DNA of 64,000 nt, from positions 4,290,582-4,354,581 of the forward strand of contig NC_014364.1 of assembly GCF_000143985.1 (NCBI RefSeq), given 5' to 3'. Made by a program: the position numbers and the translations under genes. Each line of letters opens with the position of its first letter. Position 1 is the first letter of the stretch. This document shows positions 51,524 to 61,055 of this stretch, one piece after another. The stretch comes from Sediminispirochaeta smaragdinae DSM 11293. Lineage in GTDB: Bacteria; Spirochaetota; Spirochaetia; DSM-16054; Sediminispirochaetaceae. The notes under the pieces were generated by a model that saw nothing but the letters and a program-made list of their open reading frames with translations, was not told the DNA's origin and made no database searches.

Positions 51524-53715
51524 TTTTCCATTCCTATGCAAGGCGCATCATCGGCTTCCTCATCTTCCTTAAAAAGGAACTTCTCCATGGCCTCGTGGGC
51601 ACCCTCTGCAGATCGAAGGTTCTCTTCCGCACTCTGTCCCGCACCTTTGACGATCGAATTTAGGTTTTGACTACTCTCATGAACCCGAACGATACTGTCG
51701 CTGATCCCCCGACTATTCTCTTCGAGGGTATCGATTTCATGTTTGATCGCTTCGGCACCGGAAGCTATCTCGCCGGCATCTTCCCTGATGGCGGTTGTGG
51801 ACTCCTTCAGGCCATCCAAAGCAATCTGAATCTCCTTACTGCTGACATCCTGCTCCTGCATTGAAGATTTTATCTCCGCCTCAATCCGTACCACTGTACG
51901 AATAAGCTCTCTAATGGAAGAGAAATTCGCCCCGGCCTGACGTGCCGATCCGGTAATCTCCTGGAATGCGGCGACAATCTCTCGGAGGCTTTGCTCCGTA
52001 GATCTGGACTGTTCGGCGGTATCTTCCGCGAGTTTTCGAATTTCGTCGGCAACAACGGCAAATCCCTTTCCGGCCTCCCCTGCATGGGCCGCCTCTATGG
52101 CTGCATTCATCGAAAGAAGATTGGTCTGGCCTGCTATGGCGGATATCAGCGTATTGGTTTCGAGAAGCTCCTCCGAACGCTCGTTGATTCCTTCGATCAT
52201 GGCGATGACGGAAGCAAGTTGCTCCTCTCCAACCTGAGAAGTCTCCGAAAGCTGGTCAAAATGCGTACTGGAAGTTATGACAGAATTGCTGACCGACTCA
52301 ATATTGGCAAGCATCTCCTCGATTGCAGAGGAAGATTGGAGAATAGCATTCGATTGATCTTGCAGTCGCTCACCCAATGTACGGATCCGTCCTGAAATAA
52401 TCTTTACAGAAGAAGAGACCTCATTCAGCCCCCTTGTGTTGTCAGACCCTTTCATAATGACTTCGGTAATGGCGTCGCCTATCAAAGAAAAGGCCTCGTC
52501 GGCGGCCTTCATATCCTCACTGAATGCTTCTGCCCGACCGCGCATAGAAACGGTGATATCGCGTAATTTTCGAAAGCTACAGTTCAACATACTACTCAGA
52601 TCGTTAAAGTCACGTGCAAGCTTTCCGAACTCATCGGAACGATTGGTTTTTATGGACGAACGAAAATCACCCGATGCGATGAGGTCGAAATGCGAAGAAA
52701 CTTCTTTGAGAGGCTTTACAATATGTTTCGAACCGGCCGCAACGGAAAAAGCGAGTAGAAATAGTGCCGCACATGCCATAAGAAGCATAACAAGGGCAAT
52801 CCTTCGAGGAACCGCGTTGATGAGGCTTTGGGGAATCGAAACGATATAGGTCCAACCGGTATATTGTCCGGCAATCTCGATTGCACTGATCATCTGGCGA
52901 ACCTGTTCCTTGCTGACTTTGTGCTCGGTTACCGTCTCTTCCGTCGTCCCCTCTGCCACAGCTCGGGAAGCAGCACTTACTGTATCGGCGGAATGGATAT
53001 CGGAAAGATACCGGCCAACACTTTCAGAAAAGGAGTCTGCAACAATTAAACCGCTCTCGGAAGCGATGGTCGTGAAACCACCGCTGAAATTCTCAATGGC
53101 ATCGATCATCTCCCCGAGCCCCTTCAGAACAAGATCGCACCCGACAACCCCGAGAAATTGTCCTTTGGAATCCAGAAGCGGCAGAGACATTTTCGTCATA
53201 TAGACAACGCCTGCCCCTCCCGCCTGCGCGACCTTGGGTTCCGACAGTACAAGCCCGCCGCGCTTTTTGGCAAGCTGGTAATAATCGGCCTTGTCGGCCT
53301 CACTTCCCCGACTTTCCCGTGAGGACCTGATCCGTCCGGATACTCTATCCGCCGAGATAGCGGAAATATCATCGAATACTTCAGGTTCAAAAAGGGTCCA
53401 AACCGACGAGAGGTCCTCATGGTTCTTCACCATGTCGACCATGAGAGTTTCCACCCGGTCACCCAAAAAAGCGGCATTATCCTCCGATATGAGAGCTTCG
53501 CATAAAAAACGAAGTTGAGATAACAAGACATAACTTTTTTCCAGTTCCGCCTCAACAATTCTGGCGCCCTGATCCGCATACATTTTTGCTTCTTGGTCGG
53601 CATACGTATGCAGTGCGTCTTCCACCGTCAGACCAACGAAAAGAAAGGTCCCGGCAAACAGGAACGCCCCTATACCGAGAAAGGTCAACAAGAGACGACT
53701 TCGTAAACTTTTCAT
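51520..53715 (-). CDS. methyl-accepting chemotaxis protein
   Basis: A transmembrane chemoreceptor. TM1 is at about 5-25 ([19 protein letters not shown]). A large extracellular double-CACHE-type sensor follows (about 30-300), then TM2 ([21 protein letters not shown]), HAMP (about 330-385) and a cytoplasmic signalling domain. The tip is [20 protein letters not shown], followed by [20 protein letters not shown]. The start is the ATG at 53715; no good ribosome binding site is seen, and an upstream TTG would add 12 residues. Its end overlaps sppA. Confidence 0.94.
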   Translation of the reverse strand: MKSLRSRLLLTFLGIGAFLFAGTFLFVGLTVEDALHTYADQEAKMYADQGARIVEAELEKSYVLLSQLRFLCEALISEDNAAFLGDRVETLMVDMVKNHEDLSSVWTLFEPEVFDDISAISADRVSGRIRSSRESRGSEADKADYYQLAKKRGGLVLSEPKVAQAGGAGVVYMTKMSLPLLDSKGQFLGVVGCDLVLKGLGEMIDAIENFSGGFTTIASESGLIVADSFSESVGRYLSDIHSADTVSAASRAVAEGTTEETVTEHKVSKEQVRQMISAIEIAGQYTGWTYIVSIPQSLINAVPRRIALVMLLMACAALFLLAFSVAAGSKHIVKPLKEVSSHFDLIASGDFRSSIKTNRSDEFGKLARDFNDLSSMLNCSFRKLRDITVSMRGRAEAFSEDMKAADEAFSLIGDAITEVIMKGSDNTRGLNEVSSSVKIISGRIRTLGERLQDQSNAILQSSSAIEEMLANIESVSNSVITSSTHFDQLSETSQVGEEQLASVIAMIEGINERSEELLETNTLISAIAGQTNLLSMNAAIEAAHAGEAGKGFAVVADEIRKLAEDTAEQSRSTEQSLREIVAAFQEITGSARQAGANFSSIRELIRTVVRIEAEIKSSMQEQDVSSKEIQIALDGLKESTTAIREDAGEIASGAEAIKHEIDTLEENSRGISDSIVRVHESSQNLNSIVKGAGQSAEENLRSAEGAHEAMEKFLFKEDEEADDAPCIGMEK

Positions 53716-53797
53716 TGTATTATTGTACGGCAGAAATCCCGTATGATACAACAGAGAAAGAGAAAGAAAACTCCTTTGACTTCTATGAAATAAAATC

Positions 53798-53826
53798 TTG
53801 CACCCCCTGATAATTCGGGGTATACT
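53798..53826 (+). promoter_or_regulatory. strong sigma70 promoter with an internal palindrome
   Basis: TTGCAC (53798-53803), 17 nt, TATACT (53821-53826). The spacer region contains ACCCC-N10-GGGGT (53802-53821), a perfect inverted repeat filling the gap between the two hexamers, where a repressor or MerR-type activator could sit. It drives the structured leader and probably the KamA-like operon. Confidence 0.75.
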
Positions 53827-53832
53827 AGATGC

Positions 53833-54052
53833 AGAGAAGTCGTACAGGGGCTTGCACCTCCCCTGTATGAGAAGTAGTCAGGTAACCTGCAGAAGGCAGG
53901 ACAGCCACCTGATTTTACCGTGAATGCGAAAACCGATAATAGAATGAGCTCATCTGTTGACAGAATTTACCCTGCGGCGCATAACCTTCGCCCTGGGCTT
54001 TTCTGTCTCCGTCGGCCTGCATCTGAAAAATAGATATGAAGGAAGGTATTGT
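53833..54052 (+). other. structured 5' leader of unknown class
   Basis: About 220 nt without a supported gene lie between the promoter and the ATG at 54053. Hairpin 1 is TACAGGGG (53843-53850) with CCCCTGTA (53860-53867), perfect. Hairpin 2 is TCAGGT-aa-CCTGC (53878-53890) with GCAGG-acagcc-ACCTGA (53896-53912), a stem with an asymmetric internal loop. A third foldback, GACAGAA with TTCTGTC (53960-54006), encloses GGCG/CGCC. Near its start TTGACA (53958 onward) could be a second promoter. It resembles riboswitch or small-RNA architecture, but no known class fits. Confidence 0.5.
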
Positions 54053-55438
54053 ATGAAAGCCAAGAGATTTAGGCCTTATTCTGCCGCTAATATTGACTCA
54101 ATTACTCAACTAAAACGACTTCCGAAATCCCAACTGAGGGAGATGCAAGCCGTTGCAAAGATTTTGCCATTTCGAACCAACAACTACGTCGTCGAAGAGC
54201 TGATAGACTGGAGCCGCATTCCCGAAGACCCACTCTTTCAACTTACCTTTCCTCAGCCGCAGATGCTTCACAAGAGTGATCTCCGACGAATAACGGAGCT
54301 TCTTGCAACCGAAACCGGCTATTCTCCGGAGCAGCTGAAAAGCGAACAGTACCGTATCAGAACCGCCATGAATCCACATCCGGCCGGGCAATTACAGCTT
54401 AACGTTCCCGAAGAGGAGGGAGAAGTACTCCACGGTATGCAACATAAGTACGACGAAACCGTGCTTTTTTTCCCAAAACAGGGACAAACCTGTCACGCAT
54501 ATTGTACCTATTGCTTTCGATGGGCACAATTTATCGGTAACAAAGAGCTGCAGATGGCTTCAGGTGAAGTCGAACCACTGATTAGATACCTCGATAGACA
54601 TCCCGAGGTAAGCGACCTCCTTATTACCGGAGGCGATCCCATGTTTATGCGAAGCAGTGTTCTGAGGCGGTATATCGAACCGCTGCTTCGCCACCGTCCC
54701 GGAAATCTCCAAACCATACGTATAGGAACAAAAAGCCTTTCGTACTGGCCGTATCGCTATCTCTCAGATAAAGATAGCGACGATTTGATTTCACTTTTTC
54801 ATGAAATTACCACAGCAGGATATCACCTTTCGATCATGGCCCATTTCACGCATATTCGAGAGCTTTCCACCCTGGCGGTGGAAGCAGCGATACGAAGGAT
54901 CAAGGAAACCGGTGCGATTATCCGCTGTCAGTCGCCAATCGTACGCCACATAAACGACGACGCCTCAATGTGGGCGGAAATGTGGCGTCGCGAGGTACAG
55001 CTTGGAATGATTCCCTATTATATGTTTATTGCCCGGGATACCGGCCCAAAGGCTTATTTCGACATCCCCATTGCCGAAACTCTCAAGCTTTTCTCCGATG
55101 CATACCGACAGGTATCGGGGCTGGCGCGGACGGTACGGGGACCAAGCATGTCCGCAAAGCCCGGGAAAATCCTTGTCGACGGGATCACAGAGATTGAAGG
55201 GGAAAAATACTTTGTACTCAAAATGATCCAGGGAAGAGAAGCCTCCTGGGTAAACAAGGTGTTTTATGCCAGGTATGACCCGAAGGCAAGCTGGATCACC
55301 GAACTGAAGCCCGCTTTTGGAGAAAGATGCTTCTTTTTCGAATCAAACGGCAGGGGATCTCGAACGCCGTTGAAGCAATTGCGAAACGCCGCAATGGAAG
55401 CTATCCCCGAGGCAGCAATCTCCATACACCGAAAATAA
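54053..55438 (+). CDS. divergent KamA-family radical SAM protein
   Basis: A 461-residue relative of lysine 2,3-aminomutase. The cluster motif is C147-x3-C151-x2-C154 in CHAYCTYCFRWAQF, followed by LLITGGDPMFMRSS (SAM site). The [13 protein letters not shown]-lysine motif of true aminomutases is not found; the equivalent region reads VRGPSMSAKPGKILVDG, so PLP binding is either altered or absent. The start at 54053 uses AAGGAAGG. It lies after a structured leader, and 96 nt before the FAD/iron-sulfur pair. The substrate is unknown; an amino-acid 2,3-rearrangement is possible. Confidence 0.82.
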   Translation: MKAKRFRPYSAANIDSITQLKRLPKSQLREMQAVAKILPFRTNNYVVEELIDWSRIPEDPLFQLTFPQPQMLHKSDLRRITELLATETGYSPEQLKSEQYRIRTAMNPHPAGQLQLNVPEEEGEVLHGMQHKYDETVLFFPKQGQTCHAYCTYCFRWAQFIGNKELQMASGEVEPLIRYLDRHPEVSDLLITGGDPMFMRSSVLRRYIEPLLRHRPGNLQTIRIGTKSLSYWPYRYLSDKDSDDLISLFHEITTAGYHLSIMAHFTHIRELSTLAVEAAIRRIKETGAIIRCQSPIVRHINDDASMWAEMWRREVQLGMIPYYMFIARDTGPKAYFDIPIAETLKLFSDAYRQVSGLARTVRGPSMSAKPGKILVDGITEIEGEKYFVLKMIQGREASWVNKVFYARYDPKASWITELKPAFGERCFFFESNGRGSRTPLKQLRNAAMEAIPEAAISIHRK

Positions 55439-55534
55439 CCATCTTGTACCGAGAAAAGTTTCCGGTAAAAAAGTCGACAAAGCTTGCACAATCGTCACGA
55501 GCGGTCTTACAATGGTCCAAAAGGTAGGAATATC

Positions 55535-56743
55535 GTGGATCAAAAACGAATCGTTATCATAGGTGGAGGAGGAACGGGAGCCGCTGTCGCACGGGATCTC
55601 GGATTACGAGGCTATTCGGTTCTCCTGTTGGAGCGTGATGAGTTTACAGGAGGCACCACGGGAAGACACCATGGCCAGCTCCATTCGGGGGCCCGGTATG
55701 CCATGGGTGATAGAGAAATCGCCAGAGAATGCCTGCGGGAAACCGAAATTCTCAGACGCATTGCCCCCGACTTGATCGAAGACAACGGAGGCCTCTTCGT
55801 TGCCGTCACCGATGAAGAGGCCGACTATGCTTCTCAGTTTCGGGGCGCGTGTGCTGAAGCAGATATTCGGACGGAACTGATTTCGGGCAAGCAGGCAAGG
55901 GAGATCGAACCGGCACTTTCACAGGCAGTACGATGTGCCGTCACGGTGCCAGCAGACGGCTCCTTCGATGCCTGGAGACTTCCGGCGGCGTTTTTTGCAT
56001 CGGCCATGGAGCATGGTGCAAAACTTTTTCGTTATGCAAACGTCATCGGCATCGAAACATCCGGCGGTTCGGTTTCCGCCGTCCGGGTACTGGATCGCAT
56101 GACCAATAAAGAACATAAGATCGAAGCAGACGTCGTTATCAATGCCGGAGGCCCCTGGGTCGGAAAGATTGCCGCTCTTGCAGGAATAGATATGGAGGTA
56201 ACGCCTAGCCCGGGTACCATGGTAGCGGTCCAGGGGCGTTTTGCAGACAAGGTCATAAGCAGGCTCAGACCGCCCAACGATGGCGATATCATCGTACCCC
56301 AACGCTCCTTTTCGATCATAGGAACCACCCAATGGATCACCGATGATCCCGATCGAATCGAAACGCCCCCTGAAGAGATACCACGAATGCTTCACCTTGC
56401 GGATGAGATGATTCCCGCGTTCTCGTCCGCTCCGTTTCGCGCTGCATGGAGCGCCGCACGGCCTTTGGCGAAACGGGCGCATGAGGTAAAAGCGGCACGG
56501 GCCCTTTCAAGGGACTTCGATTGTGTTCATCATGAAAACGAGGGAGCGGCAGGGCTCTTCAGTCTGGTCGGTGGTAAGGCCACGGTCCTGCGGGCAATGG
56601 GAGAGATCGTGGCAGACCAAGTCTGCTCCTACATCGGCGAGGAGAGACAGGGGTCTTCGGATCAAGAAAAACTCCCACCCTACCGCCGCTTCTATCGATT
56701 TTTAAAAGAACAGGAATCTGAAAGGAAATTCTCATGGATATAA
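55535..56743 (+). CDS. FAD-dependent oxidoreductase (GlpA/DAO type)
   Basis: The dinucleotide motif VIIGGGGTGAAVARDLGLRG leads a D-amino-acid-oxidase-type fold. Also visible are GTTGRHHGQLHSGARYAM (typical of GlpA glycerol-3-phosphate dehydrogenases) and NAGGPWVGKIAALAG, and the late block LVGGKATVLRAMGE. The protein has 402 residues, without the C-terminal iron-sulfur part of full GlpA. The start is a GTG at 55535 with AGGTAGGA upstream; a longer frame from 55484 has no support. It overlaps the next gene by 10 nt. The substrate could be glycerol 3-phosphate or a 2-hydroxy acid. Confidence 0.85.
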   Translation: MDQKRIVIIGGGGTGAAVARDLGLRGYSVLLLERDEFTGGTTGRHHGQLHSGARYAMGDREIARECLRETEILRRIAPDLIEDNGGLFVAVTDEEADYASQFRGACAEADIRTELISGKQAREIEPALSQAVRCAVTVPADGSFDAWRLPAAFFASAMEHGAKLFRYANVIGIETSGGSVSAVRVLDRMTNKEHKIEADVVINAGGPWVGKIAALAGIDMEVTPSPGTMVAVQGRFADKVISRLRPPNDGDIIVPQRSFSIIGTTQWITDDPDRIETPPEEIPRMLHLADEMIPAFSSAPFRAAWSAARPLAKRAHEVKAARALSRDFDCVHHENEGAAGLFSLVGGKATVLRAMGEIVADQVCSYIGEERQGSSDQEKLPPYRRFYRFLKEQESERKFSWI

Positions 56744-57384
56744 GCTTACGAATTTTTCGGGGTATCGGGCCGATAACAGAAAGCAGAGACGAAGAATTCT
56801 CGGACTTTCACTTCACTGCCAAAGAATCGGATACCATTCTTGATCTTTTGATGAAAGCGGGCCTTGAGGATGCATCGCTGCTTTTCCGTCATTCCTGTCA
56901 TCATGGCTCCTGCGGTACCTGTGCCTGTATCATCGACGGTACGGAACGCCTCGCCTGCAGAACCCCGGTTTCGGAATTCCAAGCCACCTCGCGCATCGAG
57001 ATACGTCCTCTGAACGGCTTTCCCCGGATTAAGGATCTGGTGGTTGATATGTCCCCGCTGTTTGAAAAGACGGATGAAACCTGGCCTTACCTCCGCCGAA
57101 GCGAAAGAGACGGAAAGCGATTTGAAGATTGTATCGAATGCGGGGCCTGCATGTCCGCCTGTCCAGTGACCGAACCCTTTCAGGGACCGGCTCCGCTTGC
57201 CTTTCTCCATCGCAGACTTGAAAGCCTGGATGCAAAGGCGGAAGAGGAACGGAAGGAACTGCTGTCGCGGGCAGGAGAGAGCGACGCTGTTCCTGCATGC
57301 CAAGAGCACTTTGCATGCAGCAGGGTCTGTCCTCAGCGTGTCGCACCCGGCCGAAGGATTCGTGAGCTTCGAAATTTGCTCTGA
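56734..57384 (+). CDS. SdhB/FrdB-like three-cluster iron-sulfur subunit
   Basis: The spacing of cysteines is that of a succinate dehydrogenase iron-sulfur subunit: [2Fe-2S] C55-x4-C60-x2-C63-x11-C75, [4Fe-4S] C133-x2-C136-x2-C139-x3-C143 followed by Pro, and a last set C189/C195/C199. The 216 residues have no membrane segment. It overlaps the FAD subunit gene, so the two make a complex that passes electrons from the flavin to an acceptor. There is no cytochrome anchor gene next door, nor the CCG domain found in GlpC. Confidence 0.9.
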   Translation: MDISLRIFRGIGPITESRDEEFSDFHFTAKESDTILDLLMKAGLEDASLLFRHSCHHGSCGTCACIIDGTERLACRTPVSEFQATSRIEIRPLNGFPRIKDLVVDMSPLFEKTDETWPYLRRSERDGKRFEDCIECGACMSACPVTEPFQGPAPLAFLHRRLESLDAKAEEERKELLSRAGESDAVPACQEHFACSRVCPQRVAPGRRIRELRNLL

Positions 57385-57443
57385 TACCTGCGACTTTCCA
57401 AACCACACATCAAGAAAAGCCATCTCATCACCACAAGTACCTC

Positions 57444-57473
57444 TTGAAAGCATCCTTGCCTACCAGCTATAGT
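57444..57473 (+). promoter_or_regulatory. putative promoter of oadGAB
   Basis: TTGAAA (57444-57449), 18 nt, TATAGT (57468-57473). It gives a leader of about 70 nt to the GTG start of oadG. No terminator is visible between the iron-sulfur gene and this promoter, so read-through from upstream is possible. Confidence 0.6.
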
Positions 57474-57551
57474 AGGCTCAGGTATTAATCCCTTGAATAG
57501 TAAAGATTTCTAGGGATAACACACAAAGAACAACCTACCAAGGAGCAATAT

Positions 57552-57764
57552 GTGATAGGACAAGGTTTAACGCTCATGGTCGTGGGTATGGCAGTAGTAT
57601 TTATATTATTGGTACTACTAGTGTACGTCATGAAGTTGCTTTCCTTTGTTGTTAATCGGTTTTTTCCTGATAAAGAGGAAGAGGTACAACCGAAGACACA
57701 AAGGGCAGGAGAGGCTGACATTCTTGCGGCCATCGCTTCGGCGGCAGCATACCACAACAGTTAA
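57552..57764 (+). CDS. oadG: sodium-pumping decarboxylase gamma subunit
   Basis: A 70-residue single-pass membrane protein: hydrophobic helix at about 4-27 (GLTLMVVGMAVVFILLVLLVY), then a polar cytosolic tail (PDKEEEVQPKT) and the end DILAAIASAAAYHNS. This is the OadG/MmdD pattern that holds the alpha and beta subunits together. The start is a GTG at 57552, with AAGGAG upstream; the neighbouring ATG is out of frame and stops at once. oadA follows 17 nt later. Confidence 0.88.
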   Translation: MIGQGLTLMVVGMAVVFILLVLLVYVMKLLSFVVNRFFPDKEEEVQPKTQRAGEADILAAIASAAAYHNS

Positions 57765-57781
57765 AGGTTAAAGGGGATTTC

Positions 57782-59584
57782 ATGAAAAAGCGCGTAGATT
57801 TTATGGTAACGGCCTTCCGAGACGGTTTCCAATCGGCCTTCGGAGCACGAGTGCTGACCAAAGACTTCCTTCCCGCGGTCGAAGCGGCCGTTGATGCGGG
57901 AATTACCCACTTCGAGGCAGGCGGCGGAGCCCGTTTTCAAAGCCTCTATTTTTATTGTAATGAAGATGCATTCGACATGATGGACCAGTTTCGCCAGGCG
58001 GCGGGACCGGATGCCAACCTCCAGACCCTTGCGAGGGGTGTGAATGTCGTCGGACTGGACAGCCAGTCGAGAGACATTATCAACCTTCATGCAAAAATGT
58101 TTAAAAAGCATGGAATAACTACGATCAGGAACTTCGACGCCCTCAACGACGTCAACAACCTGATCTATTCCGGCCAGTGTATCGTTGATGCCGGTCTGAA
58201 ACACGAAGTGTCCATCACTATGATGGAACTTCCTCCGGGAGCCAAAGGTGCTCACACACCGGAATTCTACATGAGTGTTTTAAAACAGATACTAGACGCT
58301 GGTATCAAGTTCGACAGCATCTGTTTCAAAGATGCATCGGGAACAAGTGTTCCCAGCAAGGTGTACGAAACCATTAAGCAGGCACGGGCAATGCTCGGTG
58401 CGGATACCCACATTGTATTCCACAGCCATGAGACCGCAGGAACAAGCATATTGGCTTACAAGGCCGCTTTGGACGCAGGCGCAAATCAGATCGATCTTTC
58501 CATGGCACCCGTATCGGGGGGAACCTGCCAGCCTGACATCATCACCATGTGGCATGCCCTTCGCGGTACCGAATACGATCTCGGCATCGATATCGAAAAA
58601 GTGCGAAAGGCCGAAGCGGTCTTCAAGGAGTGCATGAAAGACTATTTTGTTCCACCTGAGGCAACCGCTGTTGAACCGCTGATTCCTTTTAGTCCCATGC
58701 CCGGGGGAGCTCTTACCGCCAACACCCAGATGATGCGGGATAACGGGATCCTGGACAAATATACCGAAGTTGCTGCGGCCATGGGAGAGGTTGTTATGAA
58801 GGGTGGTTACGGAACATCCGTTACCCCGGTCAGCCAGTTCTATTTTCAGCAGGCCTTCAACAACGTAATGGTTGGACCCTGGAAGAAAATTGCAGAGGGC
58901 TACGGGAAAATGGTACTCGGCTATTTCGGCAAGACCCCGGTCGCACCGGATCCCGAAATCGTCAAACTTGCCAGTGAGCAGCTCGGCCTGGAACCCACAA
59001 CCAAAATCCCGGTGGACATTAATGATGAAGATTCTTCCAAGGGCATAGGAGCTGCAAAGAAGATGCTCGAAGAGGCAAAACTGCCGATCAGTGACGAAAA
59101 TATCTTCATTGCCGCAGCCTGTAAGGAAAAAGGAATTCAGTTTCTCAAGGGCGAAGCCAAGGTCAATGTACGAAAGATCGATCCAAATGCCGCAAAGGCA
59201 GAGGCTGCAGGCGGAGAGGCTAAATCGGGAGCCGGTAACTATACCGTCAACGTAGGCGGCAAACGGTTCAACGTCACGCTCGAAGGGAATACCGCCCTTG
59301 TCAACGGCAAAAGCTACACCGTTGAAGTGGGCGCGGGAACGGATGCAGGAGCACCGGTTGCCGGCGGAGCAGGACAGAACGTCGAAGCCCCCATGCCCGG
59401 CCTGGTACTCCGCATCGAGAAAGAGGTCGGCGACACCATTGAAGAGGGTGAGCTGCTTCTTGTTCTCGAAGCCATGAAGATGGAAACCGAAATTCACGCA
59501 CCCTGTTCCGGAACCATTACGGAAATACCGGTTAAGCAGGGCGATCAAATGAAAGCGGGCGACATCCTGGCCGTCATCTCCTAA
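57782..59584 (+). CDS. oadA: oxaloacetate decarboxylase alpha subunit (biotin protein)
   Basis: Transfers the carboxyl group from oxaloacetate (or a similar acid) to biotin. The carboxyltransferase barrel starts with MVTAFRDGFQSAFGARV (the metal-site RDGxQS), contains IRNFDALNDVNNL and the HSHETAGTSILAYKAALDAG metal histidines, and continues to about 460. A flexible Ala/Gly-rich linker leads to the biotinyl domain with the biotin lysine in VLEAMKMETE (about 566). The 600 residues match OadA. With oadB and oadG it forms a membrane sodium pump that makes pyruvate. Confidence 0.93.
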   Translation: MKKRVDFMVTAFRDGFQSAFGARVLTKDFLPAVEAAVDAGITHFEAGGGARFQSLYFYCNEDAFDMMDQFRQAAGPDANLQTLARGVNVVGLDSQSRDIINLHAKMFKKHGITTIRNFDALNDVNNLIYSGQCIVDAGLKHEVSITMMELPPGAKGAHTPEFYMSVLKQILDAGIKFDSICFKDASGTSVPSKVYETIKQARAMLGADTHIVFHSHETAGTSILAYKAALDAGANQIDLSMAPVSGGTCQPDIITMWHALRGTEYDLGIDIEKVRKAEAVFKECMKDYFVPPEATAVEPLIPFSPMPGGALTANTQMMRDNGILDKYTEVAAAMGEVVMKGGYGTSVTPVSQFYFQQAFNNVMVGPWKKIAEGYGKMVLGYFGKTPVAPDPEIVKLASEQLGLEPTTKIPVDINDEDSSKGIGAAKKMLEEAKLPISDENIFIAAACKEKGIQFLKGEAKVNVRKIDPNAAKAEAAGGEAKSGAGNYTVNVGGKRFNVTLEGNTALVNGKSYTVEVGAGTDAGAPVAGGAGQNVEAPMPGLVLRIEKEVGDTIEEGELLLVLEAMKMETEIHAPCSGTITEIPVKQGDQMKAGDILAVIS

Positions 59585-59602
59585 GAAAGAAACGAGGTAG
59601 CT

Positions 59603-60760
59603 ATGAATTTAGGAAGTGCTTTGCACAATCTATGGATATCCACGGGGCTCGTAAATTTTGAAGTCGGCCAAGTTATCATGATCCTGGTCGGCTGCCTGCT
59701 TATCTATCTGGCCATCAGCAAGAAATTCGAACCCCTTCTATTATTGCCGATCGGCTTCGGCGGCATACTTGCCAATATTCCCCTTGCAGGGATCGCCGAG
59801 CATACCGGATTTATCGGTATGATATACGGTGTCGGTATCGATACCGGTATTTTCCCTCTGCTCATTTTTATGGGCGTCGGAGCAATGACCGATTTCGGCC
59901 CGCTGCTTGCAAACCCGAAGACGGCCCTGCTCGGAGCGGCCGCGCAGTTTGGAATTTTCACCACCCTGCTCGGTGCACTGGCATTGGGGACCCTTCCAAT
60001 GTTCGACTTTAACCTTGCCGATGCAGCGGCAATCGGAATCATCGGTGGTGCCGATGGACCAACCTCCATTTTTCTCGCAAGCCAGTTATCGCCGCGATTA
60101 TTGGGGGCCATTGCCGTAGCGGCCTACAGCTATATGGCCCTGGTGCCGATCATACAGCCGCCCATCATGAAACTGCTCACGACCAAGGAAGAGCGATCCA
60201 TCAAGATGGAGCAACTCAGGCCGGTATCCAAGAAGGAAAAAATTATTTTTCCCATTGCCGTCCTCGGTATCTGTATCATTCTTTTGCCCAGCGCCACACC
60301 ACTTATTGGTATGTTGATGTTCGGTAACCTGCTCAAGGAGTCTATGGTCACCGACCGGCTCTCCAATGCTGCGCAGAACGAACTGATGAACATTGTCACC
60401 ATCTTGCTGGGACTTACCGTAGGTTCGAAACTTCAGGCCGATAAGTTCCTCAATTTCGAAACGCTCGGGATTCTCATCTTGGGACTTATTGCCTTTTCTA
60501 TCGGTACCGCTACAGGTGTGCTGCTTGCAAAGTTGATGAACAAGCTCAGCAAAAAGCATCCGATCAATCCCCTTATTGGTGCCGCAGGTGTATCTGCAGT
60601 GCCAATGGCCGCCAGAGTTGCCAACAAGGTAGGAAAAGAAGCAAATCCTCAGAACTACCTTTTGATGCACGCCATGGGGCCAAACGTTGCAGGTGTTATC
60701 GGATCCGCCGTTGCGGCCGGTGTCCTGCTTTCCATTGTCCCTGTGATGATGGGTGGCTGA
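59603..60760 (+). CDS. oadB: sodium-pumping decarboxylase beta subunit
   Basis: Integral membrane subunit that decarboxylates carboxybiotin and exports sodium. Its 385 residues hold about nine to ten hydrophobic segments. Family marks include [18 protein letters not shown] with the essential Asp, [15 protein letters not shown] (the Asp-containing GGADGPT), [14 protein letters not shown] and [26 protein letters not shown] upstream serves the ATG. A strong terminator follows 31 nt after the stop. Confidence 0.96.
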   Translation: MNLGSALHNLWISTGLVNFEVGQVIMILVGCLLIYLAISKKFEPLLLLPIGFGGILANIPLAGIAEHTGFIGMIYGVGIDTGIFPLLIFMGVGAMTDFGPLLANPKTALLGAAAQFGIFTTLLGALALGTLPMFDFNLADAAAIGIIGGADGPTSIFLASQLSPRLLGAIAVAAYSYMALVPIIQPPIMKLLTTKEERSIKMEQLRPVSKKEKIIFPIAVLGICIILLPSATPLIGMLMFGNLLKESMVTDRLSNAAQNELMNIVTILLGLTVGSKLQADKFLNFETLGILILGLIAFSIGTATGVLLAKLMNKLSKKHPINPLIGAAGVSAVPMAARVANKVGKEANPQNYLLMHAMGPNVAGVIGSAVAAGVLLSIVPVMMGG

Positions 60761-60790
60761 TACGCATAATATTTCAAGCCAATTTATACA

Positions 60791-60830
60791 AGGGCTGACT
60801 GAGAATCAATCTTGGTCAGCCCTGTTTTTT
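60791..60830 (+). terminator. rho-independent terminator of oadGAB (copy 1 of a repeated sequence)
   Basis: A perfect 9-bp stem, AGGGCTGAC (60791-60799) with GTCAGCCCT (60815-60823), is followed by G and six T. The loop TGAGAATCAATCTTG recurs, with one change, in the terminator at 62.1 kb. Confidence 0.95.
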
Positions 60831-60977
60831 GTCTCTCCTACTCGATACAAGAATTCTTCCAAGTTTGGGCCGTTTATGAAGTTGGTACCGTAGACGGTAA
60901 TGAGCATCGGGTCTCCGAATGCATGTATAGTTTGTGTGAGAATTTCTAGAAATAGTGATCTATACATTTGGTTATAT

Positions 60978-61023
60978 GTTTACGATATATACATTTTGAG
61001 TGTATTATGTATATAATGTAAAC
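60978..61023 (+). promoter_or_regulatory. -10 region with 15-bp inverted repeat before the lipoprotein gene
   Basis: A perfect TATAAT (61012-61017) lies inside the right arm of an imperfect inverted repeat: GTTTACGATATATAC (60978-60992) and GTATATAATGTAAAC (61009-61023) match at 13 of 15. No good -35 is seen (best TACATT), so the promoter may need an activator, or the repeat is an operator. The rest of 60831-60977 is AT-rich; it holds a doubtful minus-strand frame of 53 codons. Confidence 0.5.
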
Positions 61024-61055
61024 TGTAAAACTAAACCAAAAGGATGGATGGAAGA

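Noticed and set aside
53878-53912. Cobalamin riboswitch or SRP RNA core
   Set aside because: GTCAGGTAACCTGC resembles the 3' box of B12 riboswitches and GACAGCC the SRP loop, but the other conserved parts (GCCACTG core, GGAA tetraloop) are missing and the upstream RNA is too short.
58292-59548. Minus-strand open frame of 418 codons
   Set aside because: Antisense to oadA; Cys/Gly-rich composition is an artefact of the opposite strand.
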